This document shows positions 16,689 through 25,813 of a stretch of DNA of 64,000 nucleotides, piece after piece (within the stretch, counting starts at the first letter, position 1; every line of letters begins with the position of its first letter). The DNA is from Chitinophagales bacterium. GTDB lineage: Bacteria; Bacteroidota; Bacteroidia; Chitinophagales; UBA2359. Below the pieces are notes generated by a model. It ran no database searches and had not been told where the DNA came from. It worked only from the letters and a program-made list of their open reading frames with translations. Both the position numbers and the translations under genes were made by a program. The stretch lies in the NCBI GenBank assembly GCA_041392475.1, contig JAWKLZ010000002.1, positions 248,001 to 312,000 of the forward strand. Reading direction: 5' to 3'.

Positions 16689-18533
16689 ATGAAACTACAT
16701 CTAATCACTCTATTTTTCTTCCTAAGCACACAATTCATTATAGCTCAAAATACTATACAACGAATCGAACCTCCCAATTGGTGGATAGGTATGAAACACC
16801 ACACTATTCAACTGTTGGTATATGGCGAAAAAGTAGCCGATTTGACTCCAAAAATAGACTATCCAAATATCCACCTCCAACAAGTTAGTCAACTGCAAAA
16901 TCCCAATTACCTCTTTTTAACGATAGACATTGGCGAAAAGGCAAAGGCAGGTTCAGTAAAAATAGATTTTTATAAAAACGATAACATTGCAGAATCCCAC
17001 AATTTTGATTTACTGCAAAGAACAGCAGGCAGAGCAAACATTGAAGGCTTCAATTCTTCAGATGCCATTTATCTGATTACCCCCGACCGATTTGCCAATG
17101 GCAACACTGATAACGACAATATGGACGGATTGAAGGAAAAGGCCAACCGAGATTTCAAGGGTGGAAGACATGGAGGTGATATTGCAGGCATTGAACAAAA
17201 TTTGGATTACATCAAAGATTTGGGTTTCACTGCAATATGGCTCAATCCATTGCTCGAAAACGATATGGCAGAATATAGCTATCATGGCTATTCAACCACC
17301 GATTTCTACAAAGTCGACCCTCGTTTTGGCAGCAATGAAGCCTACCAAAAAATGGCTGAACAAGCCAGTTCAAAGGGTTTGAAGTTGATTATGGATATGA
17401 TTGTAAACCATTGTGGGTCTGAACATTGGTGGATGAAAGACTTACCAAGCGATGACTGGATCAATCAATGGGAAACCTATACCCAAACCAATCACCGCAA
17501 AACCGTGCTGCAAGACCCACACGTTGCAGCAATTGACAAAAAAGTGTTTGCCGATGGATGGTTTGTACCGACCATGCCCGACCTCAACCAACGCAATCCT
17601 TTCATGGCTACCTACTTGACTCAGAACGGCATTTGGTGGGTTGAATATTTGGGTTTGTCAGGTATTCGCATGGACACTTACCCTTATCCAGATATGGACT
17701 ACATGGCAGATTGGGTCAATGCTTTGATGAAAGAATATCCCAATTTCAATATTGTGGGAGAAGAATGGTACGAAACTCCCGCCATCGTTTCGTATTGGCA
17801 AAAGGATAAAAAAAATCCCAATGGCTATGAATCCAATTTGAAGAGTGTCATGGACTTCCCACTCCAAACGGCAATGGTCAATGCTTTGAAAAACGAAGAA
17901 ACCTTCAAAACAGGGTTGATTCAAATCTACGAAACCTTGGGCCACGATTTTTTGTATTCCCACCCAAATGACTTGGTGATTTTCCCAGATAACCATGACA
18001 TGAGCCGAATTTTCACCCAACTAAACGAAGATTTTGATCTTTTCAAACAGGCAATGGCCTTCACACTAACCATGAGAGGTGTTCCACAAATCTACTACGG
18101 CACCGAAATCCTAATGACCAATCCTGGAACAGATGACCACGGCATCATTCGCAGCGATTTTCCTGGCGGTTGGAAAGGCGATAAAACAGATGTTTTCAAA
18201 GAAAAAGGCTTAACGGATCAACAAAAAGCTGCCAAACAATACCTCACCCAACTCCTTCAATGGCGCAAAACAGCAACGGCTGTCCACAACGGAAAATTGA
18301 TGCACTTCATCCCGCAAGACGGTATATATGTCTATTTTCGCTACAATGATAATCAAAAAATCATGGTGGTGATGAACAAAAACGAAAAAGCTACTTCTTT
18401 GGAATTGAAGCGTTTTGCAGAAATGTTGGAAGGAGAAACACAAGGCAAGGAAGTATTAACTTCAAAGGTGTATCCATTGAAGGAAAAATTGGAGGTTCCT
18501 GCAAATAGTACTTTGATACTGGAAATTGAGTAA
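16689..18533 (+). CDS. Secreted GH13 alpha-amylase / cyclomaltodextrinase-like (614 aa)
   Basis: The signal peptide MKLHLITLFFFLSTQFIIAQ is followed by an N-terminal domain of the cyclomaltodextrinase type (IQRIEPPNWWIGMKH, about residues 25-115). The GH13 barrel follows, with its conserved regions: DMIVNHC (region I, about 236-242), GIRMDTY with the nucleophile Asp near 327, GEEW with the acid Glu near 358, and FPDNHD (region IV, about 433). A C-terminal beta-sandwich ends the protein. Members hydrolyse alpha-1,4 bonds of cyclodextrins, pullulan or starch-derived oligosaccharides in the periplasm, like SusA in Bacteroides. No SusC/SusD pair is present in the window. Confidence 0.9.
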   Translation: MKLHLITLFFFLSTQFIIAQNTIQRIEPPNWWIGMKHHTIQLLVYGEKVADLTPKIDYPNIHLQQVSQLQNPNYLFLTIDIGEKAKAGSVKIDFYKNDNIAESHNFDLLQRTAGRANIEGFNSSDAIYLITPDRFANGNTDNDNMDGLKEKANRDFKGGRHGGDIAGIEQNLDYIKDLGFTAIWLNPLLENDMAEYSYHGYSTTDFYKVDPRFGSNEAYQKMAEQASSKGLKLIMDMIVNHCGSEHWWMKDLPSDDWINQWETYTQTNHRKTVLQDPHVAAIDKKVFADGWFVPTMPDLNQRNPFMATYLTQNGIWWVEYLGLSGIRMDTYPYPDMDYMADWVNALMKEYPNFNIVGEEWYETPAIVSYWQKDKKNPNGYESNLKSVMDFPLQTAMVNALKNEETFKTGLIQIYETLGHDFLYSHPNDLVIFPDNHDMSRIFTQLNEDFDLFKQAMAFTLTMRGVPQIYYGTEILMTNPGTDDHGIIRSDFPGGWKGDKTDVFKEKGLTDQQKAAKQYLTQLLQWRKTATAVHNGKLMHFIPQDGIYVYFRYNDNQKIMVVMNKNEKATSLELKRFAEMLEGETQGKEVLTSKVYPLKEKLEVPANSTLILEIE

Positions 18534-18575
18534 TATTACTCGTTCTCCTTTTTCCAAAAAATTTAACCTGAAAAT

Positions 18576-19394
18576 ATGAAGAAAATACCCAAAAGACAAG
18601 ATACTGGAAACCTCTATGACCGAATTTTTAAGGAAAATGCTAAAGCGTTGTTCATACCTTTGATTGAACAAGAACTGGGCATCAAAATCATTTCCTACAA
18701 GCCACTTCAAGAAAAAATAACGAAGACGATTGAGCGAGAAATGGATTTCTTTTACCAAGTTGTAACGGACGAGAACAAGACTGTTTTATTGCATATCGAA
18801 TTTCAAACGCAGAATGACAAAGAGATGCTTTACCGAATGGGAGAATACCATGGTTTGGCTTTCAGTAGATACAAGCTGCCTATCAAACACATTGTCATCT
18901 ATTTGGGAAAGGGAAAACCTAGTATGAAAACCAAATTGAAGGACGAAGAAAAGTTTGAAGGATTCGAGCTAATCAATATTCACGAGTTGAACACCACTCA
19001 ATTGTTGAGTTCTCAGATTCCCGAAATTGTGCTTTTAGCGATGCTGAGTAACTACGAAAGCGAACGAACTGAGTCTATTTTGCGTTTAATAGTCATGTAG
19101 CTGAAAGCGGTCAGTAAAACCCAAAAGGACTTATCAAAATACCTTCAACAACTGATTATTCTTTCGAGGCTGCGTAAATTAGAAACATTAACCATCAAAA
19201 TTATACAAGACATGCCTATCATTTATGACATCAAACAGGACGAACTTTATAAACAAGGGATTGAAGAAGGAATCAAAAAAGTAGCTATTCGATGCATAGA
19301 ACAAAACATGGGGCATGAAGAAGTAGCCATTATTACTGGATTGACTATCAATCAAGTAAAAGAAATTGATAACAAGAGAAAAAATCACAAATAA
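18576..19394 (+). pseudogene. Rpn-family PD-(D/E)XK nuclease/transposase-like gene, broken by an in-frame TAG
   Basis: The first part (18576-19100) reads as a Rpn/YhgA-type recombination-promoting nuclease: LYDRIFKENAKALFIPLIE at the start and the nuclease core REMDFFYQ with LLHIEFQTQND. At 19098-19100 a TAG interrupts the frame after ESILRLIVM. The same frame continues without a gap (LKAVSKTQKDLSKYLQQL) through DELYKQGIEEGIKK to the stop at 19394. A single CAG-to-TAG change is the simplest explanation. The upstream piece could still give a 174-aa truncated protein. A second copy of the C-terminal tail follows at 19409. Confidence 0.75.
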
Positions 19395-19408
19395 AAATCG
19401 CACAAAAT

Positions 19409-19633
19409 ATGCCTACTTTTTATGACATCCAACAAGATGAACTTTACAAACAAGGAGTTGAACAGGGAATCGAAAAAGGAATTGAGCGAGGAATCGAACA
19501 GGGAATCGAAAAAGGAATACAAAAAATAACCCTTCGATGCTTGGATCAAGGTAAAGGTTATGAAGAAATAACCATTATTACAGGATTGACTGTAACTCAG
19601 GTCAAGGACATTGACAATCAAAGAAAAAAATAA
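19409..19633 (+). pseudogene. Duplicated C-terminal tail of the Rpn-like protein
   Basis: This 74-codon frame (MPTFYDIQQDELYKQGVEQG at the start) repeats the tail of the preceding broken gene (MPIIYDIKQDELYKQGIEEG), including the ending ITGLTVTQVKDIDNQRKK. It carries extra copies of a five-residue unit of the GIE(K/Q/R)G type, probably added by replication slippage. No nuclease core is present, so it is a fragment, although it could be translated on its own. Confidence 0.6.
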
Positions 19634-19648
19634 GCAAATACCTTTACT

Positions 19649-21166
19649 ATGCCTCCTACTTATACCCCTTTCGAAGAAGTATTTGGTGATTTATTCCACG
19701 ATGTACAAACAAGTGGCATTTTCGCTGATTCTAAGACATTTATTGATGCAACGGCAAAACAACCTGCAGCAAAAATCATGCAAAATTACCACCAAATCAA
19801 GAGAAATAATACACTTACTGTTAATGATTTGAAGGATTTTGTATTAGACAATTTCGACCTTCCGTCCTCCCTTTCAAACAGTTTTGAAACAGACAGCAAT
19901 CGAACGGCTGCCGAACACATCGAAAACCTTTGGGATGTGCTGACCAGACAAGGCGACCAACCCATTGAAGGAAGTTCGTTGATTCCTCTACCCAATCCAT
20001 ATATCGTGCCTGGCGGACGGTTTGGAGAAATCTATTATTGGGACAGTTATTTCACCATGTTGGGTTTGGCAGAATCAGGTAGGTATGACATGATTGAAAA
20101 CATGCTCGACAATTTTGCCTATCTAATTGATACAATTGGCTTTATTCCAAACGGAAACCGCACCTATTTTTTGGGGCGTTCACAACCACCTTTTTTTGCA
20201 GCGATGGTCAACCTCTTAGCTGCCGAAAAAGGCAATCAAATATTGGAAAAATACCTGTCTGTATTGCAGAAAGAATACGATTTTTGGATGGCGGGAGCAG
20301 CAGATTTGAGCCTCGAAAATCCAACACACAGGCGAGTGGTTCGGCTTCAAAATGGAACCATTGTCAACCGCTATTGGGATGACCGTCAAGGGCCTCGCCC
20401 CGAATCGTATGCCGAAGATTTGGAGTTGGCAGAAGAATCCAAACAGACGAATGAACAGTTGTACCAAAATTTGCGGGCTGCTTGTGAATCAGGATGGGAT
20501 TTTAGCGCACGATGGTTTGCAGAAGGAACAGACTTCAAAACGATTCGCACAACAGAGTTGATTCCCGTTGACCTCAATTGTTTGATGTTTCATTTGGAAG
20601 AAACGCTTTCGACCGCTTATTTGCTGCAAAACAAGGCAGCCGAAGCCAATGATTTTGCAGCCAAAGCCGAACAGCGAAAAACGGCTATACAAACCTATTG
20701 TTGGAACATCGCTACGGAGTTTTTTGAAGACTATCATTTTCCAAGTCAAAATACAACTGGTATTCCCACACTTGCAGCAGCTTTCCCGCTTTTCTTCAAC
20801 ATCGCCAAACCATCGCAAGCGGCAAAAATAGCGAAGCGAATTCAAGCGGATTTTTTGAAGGCTGGAGGAGTAGTCACGACTTTGATAAAAAGTGGGCAAC
20901 AATGGGATTTTCCGAATGGTTGGGCTCCCCTTCAATGGGTGACGATTCAGGGCTTACGCAATTATGGCTTTGATGTGGTAGCCAATAAGATCAGCGATAA
21001 CTGGACGAAATTGAATCTAAAAGTTTATGAAAATACGGGCAAAATGATGGAGAAGTACAATGTTACGGATATGAATTTGGGAGCTGGTGGTGGAGAATAT
21101 CCTGTACAAGATGGTTTTGGATGGACGAATGGGGTCTTGTTGAAGTTATTGAATGATTCAAAGTAA
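19649..21166 (+). CDS. Alpha,alpha-trehalase, GH37 family (505 aa)
   Basis: Both trehalase signatures are present: PGGRFGEIYYWDSYF (about residues 120-134) and QWDFPNGWAPLQW (about 418-430). GNRTYFLGRSQPPF is also present, and the C-terminal GGGGEYPVQDGFGWTNG motif occurs as GAGGGEYPVQDGFGWTNG. The enzyme splits trehalose into two glucoses. I see no signal peptide, so it is probably cytosolic, like TreF. It lies in the same direction as the secreted amylase, with the decayed Rpn gene between them, consistent with a small glucan/trehalose degradation locus. No trehalose transporter gene is evident beyond the MFS gene at 15285. Confidence 0.93.
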   Translation: MPPTYTPFEEVFGDLFHDVQTSGIFADSKTFIDATAKQPAAKIMQNYHQIKRNNTLTVNDLKDFVLDNFDLPSSLSNSFETDSNRTAAEHIENLWDVLTRQGDQPIEGSSLIPLPNPYIVPGGRFGEIYYWDSYFTMLGLAESGRYDMIENMLDNFAYLIDTIGFIPNGNRTYFLGRSQPPFFAAMVNLLAAEKGNQILEKYLSVLQKEYDFWMAGAADLSLENPTHRRVVRLQNGTIVNRYWDDRQGPRPESYAEDLELAEESKQTNEQLYQNLRAACESGWDFSARWFAEGTDFKTIRTTELIPVDLNCLMFHLEETLSTAYLLQNKAAEANDFAAKAEQRKTAIQTYCWNIATEFFEDYHFPSQNTTGIPTLAAAFPLFFNIAKPSQAAKIAKRIQADFLKAGGVVTTLIKSGQQWDFPNGWAPLQWVTIQGLRNYGFDVVANKISDNWTKLNLKVYENTGKMMEKYNVTDMNLGAGGGEYPVQDGFGWTNGVLLKLLNDSK

Positions 21167-21213
21167 AACCAATTGTATTCTTTTCATTGTAAACAAATGA
21201 AATTCAATTAATT

Positions 21214-22254
21214 TCAGTGAATCGGTAGGGTAAAAAAGAAAATAGTTCCTTTTCCCAGTTCCGATTCTACCCAGATTTCTCCTCCGTATTGTTTTACAAT
21301 CTTTTTGCAGATAGCCAGCCCGATGCCTGTTCCTTCATACTCTTCACGAGAATGTAAACGGGTAAGGAGTTCAAAAATTTTGGCTTGATGTTCAGTAGAG
21401 ATACCAATTCCATTGTCACCAATAGCAACCTCCCATTCATCCTCTAACTCCCTCACTTTTATACGGATATGTGGTATTTCTTCCACACAAAATTTGATAG
21501 CATTCGCAACAAGGTTTTGAAACAATTGTATCATATCTGTTTGATGCGCCCTAATGATTGGTAAATTTTCTACTTCAATTATTGCTCCTTTTTCCTCAAT
21601 AGCTAATTGCAAATTTTGCTGAACAGCCAGAAGCACTTCGTTCAAAGAAATCACCTGCTTGGCTTTCGTATTGATTCCTGCAATGGTGTAATTGAGTAGA
21701 TCAGTTAGCAATAGACTCATACGTTGGTTAGCATTTTCGATAATGTTTAAGTACTCCAAAGCATTTTCATCCAATTTGTTTTCATAGCGTTTTCTAAGTA
21801 AACCACTAAAACTACCAATCATTCGTAGCGGTTCTTTCATATCATGCGATGCGGTACTTGCAAACAATTTCAATTCTTCATTTTTACTACTCAATAATTT
21901 TTGTTGTTGATATAATTGTTTAATCTTCAAATCTTTTTTTTCTGATTCGTATTTTAAGGTAAGATCCCCCATCGTTTTTTGCGCCTTATCATTGCAAATT
22001 TGAATATTCACTTTGATAAATTTTTCCAAATATTCACAGCCTTTTTCATAATCTCCGTTCAATTTATGAATATCTGCCATCAAGCGATAAGCCGCTTCTT
22101 GTCCACCTTTTAAGTCGGCTGCTTCTGCAATTTTTAACCCTTTTGTCAGTTCTTCAATACTATATGCATAGTGTTTTTGTTCTTTAAAAATCCGTGCCTT
22201 TGTGATGTAAGCCCGCATCAAACCTTCCATATTTTCGGTTTCTCTACTATACAA
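21214..22254 (-). pseudogene. TPR histidine kinase, C-terminal half (gene split by an IS)
   Basis: The fragment has TPR-like helices, a coiled coil (LKIKQLYQQQKLLSSKNEEL), then a histidine kinase core: H-box ASHDMKEPLR (His near residue 137), N-box NLVANAIKF, G1 box GDNGIGI and G2 box GTGIGLAICKK. No membrane segment or receiver domain is visible, so it would be a cytosolic sensor kinase. Joining it across the IS to the fragment at 23669-24431, with one 9-bp target copy removed, restores one open frame of about 606 residues (junction reads YELALKYIEEAILYSRETEN). The start used here is a TTG at 22254 and may never be used; expression from the IS is possible. Confidence 0.8.
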
Positions 22255-22280
22255 AATCGCCTCTTCAATGTATTTTAGTG

Positions 22281-23668
22281 CAGCTATTCTCGGTTTAAAA
22301 TAATTTTAATATGACAATATACAAAAAAAAGCTTTTATTTGTGCTAAAAAGTTGAATGATAGATAATTTAATCGAAACAGTACGTAGTAATTTTGAGGAA
22401 ATAAAAGACCATAGAGCATCTAATTCGACCTATACTTTGGTAAATTTACTAATGACAGGTTTTGCAATGTTTTCTCTCAAAGACCCTTCCTTATCGCACT
22501 TTCGAGGGCTATACCCTATTCGTTCAGCCAACCTTGAAAGAGTGTATGGTATAGATTCATTACCTTCAGACATAGCTCTTCGAGAAGGCTTAGATGGTGT
22601 AAGTCCATCCGATTTGCAATCGAAATTCAAAGCTCCAATTGATTTATTATCAAAAAAAGGAGTGTTTAAAAGCCGTTATGTTTTAGATGGTTATGTAGCA
22701 ATTCCTTTCGATGCGACGGGTCATTATTGCTCAAATAAAAAAGGTTGTCCTCAGTGTTTGGTAAAAAATCATAAGAATGGGAAACAAACATTTTATCATC
22801 AATTATTGGGAGCCGCAGCGGTACATCCTAAGCAATCTACTGTTTTTCCAATTGCTTGTGAAGCAATCGTTCAGCAAGATGGAAATCAGAAAAATGATTG
22901 TGAGTTGAATGCTTGTAAACGCTTGATTCCTAAGGTGCGTAAAATGTTACCCAACGAGAAAATCATTGCTATATTTGATGCCTTATACCCCAATGGTTTT
23001 CATATCAAGGAGTTAGAAAAAGAAGATATGCGATATGTGATTGGCATTAAAGGTCAAAGTTATGTCAATATTCAGGTTCAAAGACTTCGGGAAGCAGGCA
23101 AGTTACAAAGCCGTACTTGGCAAAAAGACAATAAAACCTGTACTGCCTACTTTACAAATGGTCTTATTTTGAATGGAACTCACTTAGATGTTAAAACCAA
23201 CTACTTTGAATATAAAGAAGTAGATAATCAAACAGGAAAGCAAGTTTTCTATAGCACTTGGATAACAGATATACCTATTAATGAGCAGAATATAGAGGAA
23301 TTAGTTGCAGTAGCCAGAGCCAGATGGAAAATCGAAAATGAAACTTTCAATACCTTGAAAAATCAAGGCTATCATTTAGAGCATAATTATGGGCATGGAA
23401 AAAAGCATTTAACGACCAATTTTGCCTTGCTGACATTCTTAGCATTTTTAGTCGACCAAATAGCTCAACATATGGATACTTATTTTCAAAAAGCAAAGGC
23501 TACTTGTGGAACTTTCAAAGCTTTTTGGGAGAGAATTAGGGGGATTTTCTATCTAATTCCAGTGAAATCAATGAGGGCAATTTATAAATTTATTTGCCTT
23601 AATAAGCAGTTAAATATAGTTCCTTTAGAGTAAAATATATTGACCTTTTTATAAACCGAGAATAGCTG
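22281..23668 (+). mobile_element. Complete insertion sequence, 1388 bp, 17-bp inverted repeats, 9-bp target duplication
   Basis: The ends are perfect 17-bp inverted repeats: CAGCTATTCTCGGTTTA at 22281-22297 and its complement at 23652-23668. They are flanked by the 9-bp direct repeat ATTTTAGTG at 22272-22280 and 23669-23677. One DDE transposase gene fills the element. The 9-bp duplication and ends starting with CA fit the IS4 group, but I cannot assign the family firmly. The element interrupts a TPR histidine kinase gene. Confidence 0.92.
22356..23633 (+). CDS. DDE transposase of the 1388-bp IS (425 aa)
   Basis: An intact transposase with likely acidic residues in IPFDATGHY (first D), AIFDALYPNGFHIKEL (second D) and the C-terminal RWKIENETFNTLKNQGYHLE (E), an arrangement like the IS4 superfamily. 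A cysteine pair cluster (CSNKKGCPQC) follows the first D. The ATG is 75 nt inside the left inverted repeat and the stop 35 nt before the right end, so the gene fills the element. The intact frame and perfect ends suggest recent insertion and possible activity. Confidence 0.88.
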   Translation: MIDNLIETVRSNFEEIKDHRASNSTYTLVNLLMTGFAMFSLKDPSLSHFRGLYPIRSANLERVYGIDSLPSDIALREGLDGVSPSDLQSKFKAPIDLLSKKGVFKSRYVLDGYVAIPFDATGHYCSNKKGCPQCLVKNHKNGKQTFYHQLLGAAAVHPKQSTVFPIACEAIVQQDGNQKNDCELNACKRLIPKVRKMLPNEKIIAIFDALYPNGFHIKELEKEDMRYVIGIKGQSYVNIQVQRLREAGKLQSRTWQKDNKTCTAYFTNGLILNGTHLDVKTNYFEYKEVDNQTGKQVFYSTWITDIPINEQNIEELVAVARARWKIENETFNTLKNQGYHLEHNYGHGKKHLTTNFALLTFLAFLVDQIAQHMDTYFQKAKATCGTFKAFWERIRGIFYLIPVKSMRAIYKFICLNKQLNIVPLE

Positions 23669-24431
23669 ATTTTAGTGCCAACTCATATTCTTTATTCATC
23701 ACATACAAATCAGCATAATTTATGTAGATGATGGCAATTGTGTTCTTATTTTTTGTCTCACTTGCAGCTTCTAAGGCTTTTTGTAGATAAAGGAAAGTCT
23801 CTTTATCTGCTTTTTTTTCAAAAAAACAAGTTGCGATATTGCAATACAATGAATCCAAATTTCGCTTTACTTTTTCTTTGAGTATTACATCCTTAGCCCT
23901 CATAAAATAGGATAGCCCTCTATCTACATTGAAATTTTTAACATGGATTGTGCCGATATTGCTTAGATAATTAGAAATTTGTTGCCCATCTTCTATTTTT
24001 TCTGCAATTTGCAATGCTTTGTAGTAGTAAGGAAGTGCCAAAGCAATAGAATTTTGCAGTGCGTAGGTATTACCTATACCTCCTTCTAACTGCATTTCCA
24101 GCTTTAATTTTTCATTTTCATTAAGTAAAGTTGATTGTTTGGTATCTTCGAAAATGATTAAAGCTTTGGAAAAAGCAGCTCTTGCTAATTCATATTCAGC
24201 TCTTAGTGTGTAGATATACCCTATTGCACAATAAGCCTTTATGACAGCAATTGTATAATTATACTCACTACTAAGTTTCAACAAAAATTTAGCTTCCTGA
24301 TAACTTTCAAGTGAATAGATATCGATTTGCTGTATTTTTTTTATCAACTCTACTTCGGTATATGTATGGATATTGGGGGCTTTTATGATAGTAGTCAAGG
24401 CTTGAAATTTAATGTGACATATCAAAGTCAT
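23649..24431 (-). pseudogene. TPR histidine kinase, N-terminal half (gene split by an IS)
   Basis: This half encodes TPR repeats (for example YELARAAFSKALIIFEDTKQ, LALPYYYKALQIAEKIEDGQ) and runs in frame up to the IS, where it ends with six or so IS-encoded residues (ILGL then stop). The native part is 23669-24431. Before insertion it continued directly into the kinase fragment at 21214-22271. The TPR region probably served as a protein-interaction or sensory domain. The start is the ATG at 24431, with a TAGCTTTG promoter element 20 nt upstream. Confidence 0.8.
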
Positions 24432-24450
24432 ACTATTGCAATTTTTATAC

Positions 24451-24458
24451 CAAAGCTA
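24451..24458 (-). promoter_or_regulatory. Predicted -7 element for the split TPR histidine kinase gene
   Basis: The minus strand reads TAGCTTTG, matching TAnnTTTG. It lies 20 nt upstream of the ATG at 24431, giving a very short leader. The -33 element is not clear. Confidence 0.4.
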
Positions 24459-24509
24459 TGATTAATAATTTTTCAATTTCAGAATACAATTTTCAAAAAA
24501 ATTGCCCTT

Positions 24510-24995
24510 ATGCAAAATAAATCAATTCAGGAATACATGACAGGCAATGTCTGCTTTGGTTGCGGCAAAGAAAACCACGATGGACTTCAAATAGATAGTT
24601 ATTGGCAGGACAATGACGAAACGGTTTGTATATGGCATTCACAGCCCAAATATCAAGGATGGAAAGGCATCCTGAACGGCGGTATTTTGGCAAGCCTCAT
24701 TGACTGTCATTGTATGGGGACGGCTATGGCAGCAGCCTATAAGTCCGAAAATCGCAGATTGGATACAGAGCCGGAATACCGCTATGCCACAGGCACACTT
24801 TCTATTAAATACCTACTGCCCACACCTAATGATAAGGCGATAGAATTAAGGGCAAAAGTATTGGAAATGAAAGGGAAAAAAGTCACTATTCACTGTGATG
24901 TATGGGCAGAAGGTCACAAAACAGCCGAAGCCAATGTGATAGCTATTCGAGTTTTTGACAGTAGCCAAAGCATAGATTCTGCATTTGCCCAATAA
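24510..24995 (+). CDS. PaaI-like hotdog-fold thioesterase (161 aa)
   Basis: The protein has a hotdog-fold pattern of the PaaI/YbgC-like acyl-CoA thioesterase kind: GWKGILNGGILASLIDCHCMG (the central helix with the catalytic-type N-G-G/asp region) and TGTLSIKYLLPTP followed by LRAKVLEMKGKKVTI. A short N-terminal CFGCGKEN segment, common in this subgroup, precedes the domain. It would hydrolyse acyl-CoA or acyl-ACP thioesters in the cytosol; the substrate is unknown. The gene is isolated, divergent from the split kinase and convergent with the lipoprotein gene at 25009. Confidence 0.8.
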   Translation: MQNKSIQEYMTGNVCFGCGKENHDGLQIDSYWQDNDETVCIWHSQPKYQGWKGILNGGILASLIDCHCMGTAMAAAYKSENRRLDTEPEYRYATGTLSIKYLLPTPNDKAIELRAKVLEMKGKKVTIHCDVWAEGHKTAEANVIAIRVFDSSQSIDSAFAQ

Positions 24996-25008
24996 TTTCT
25001 GGCATGGA

Positions 25009-25566
25009 TTAATTGCTCACATATCCCCGAATATTCCAGTTAATATCTACCTGTTGATTGCTTCTAAAGTTTAGTGTCCGCCATTCATTGTCATAATTGG
25101 AATAGAGCCAATCACCATTCAATTCAGCAGGCCCCGCATCACATCCTACGCTTGCAAGTACACTGTTATGAGTAAAGACTACACTAATCCACAAATCTTC
25201 TCCATTGATAGCCAAAGGAGTGGCAAGCGTATGTCGGTTCCAACTATTTGCATTGATGGAGTTGCTTACATTTGCACTATAAAGCAATGTTCCCGCTCCA
25301 CTTGAAGTACCTTGCCCATAAATATGAATCGCACATGCATCTGGTCGTTCTACTATAAAAAACTCTACTTCTTCTAGGTTTTTACCCTGAAAAGCCGTTG
25401 TCACACTTACAGGAAAACGAGCCGCTGCCTCATAAGTCCCTACATCCAAAAAAGGAGCAGTGACATTTTCTCCATCATAATGCAAATCCGCATCTATCGT
25501 ATTCTCATCCTGGCAAGCCATAAAAGAAAGGGCATAAAGGAATAAAAAGAAAGTTATTTTTTTCAT
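25009..25566 (-). CDS. Hypothetical lipoprotein (185 aa)
   Basis: I chose the ATG at 25566, because MKKITFFLFLYALSFMAC is a standard lipoprotein signal with the lipobox cysteine at residue 18; the upstream extension in the same frame lacks any such signal. The mature part looks beta-rich, with FPVSVTTAF, a segment ending SNSINANSWNRHTL, and WNIRGYVSN at the C-terminus. It resembles jelly-roll domains found in Bacteroidota surface proteins, but I cannot name a family. It probably sits at the outer membrane or periplasm. Confidence 0.7.
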   Translation of the reverse strand: MKKITFFLFLYALSFMACQDENTIDADLHYDGENVTAPFLDVGTYEAAARFPVSVTTAFQGKNLEEVEFFIVERPDACAIHIYGQGTSSGAGTLLYSANVSNSINANSWNRHTLATPLAINGEDLWISVVFTHNSVLASVGCDAGPAELNGDWLYSNYDNEWRTLNFRSNQQVDINWNIRGYVSN

Positions 25567-25813
25567 TCTTCGATTTTTTACTATCAACGAAATGTCAAAG
25601 TAAATAGTTGTACTCAATTTTGAAAAAAATCGGTTTAAAAATTTACACTTCACTTCAAAAAAACAATGATAATCAACCTATTAATTCAAAAGTTCTTAGC
25701 TTCCAACATTAAAAACAAGTATTTTTTGGTTCGATTTCCGTCTTTTTATACTCTAATTTTGAAGAATAATCAGTCACTCATTATTTCTTAAACTTCTTAA
25801 ACCCCCTTTAGTT

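Noticed and set aside
19438..19520. The GIE(K/Q/R)G repeats as a CRISPR-like or structural DNA repeat
   Set aside because: They encode a degenerate five-residue unit in the tail of an Rpn-like protein and are a coding repeat.
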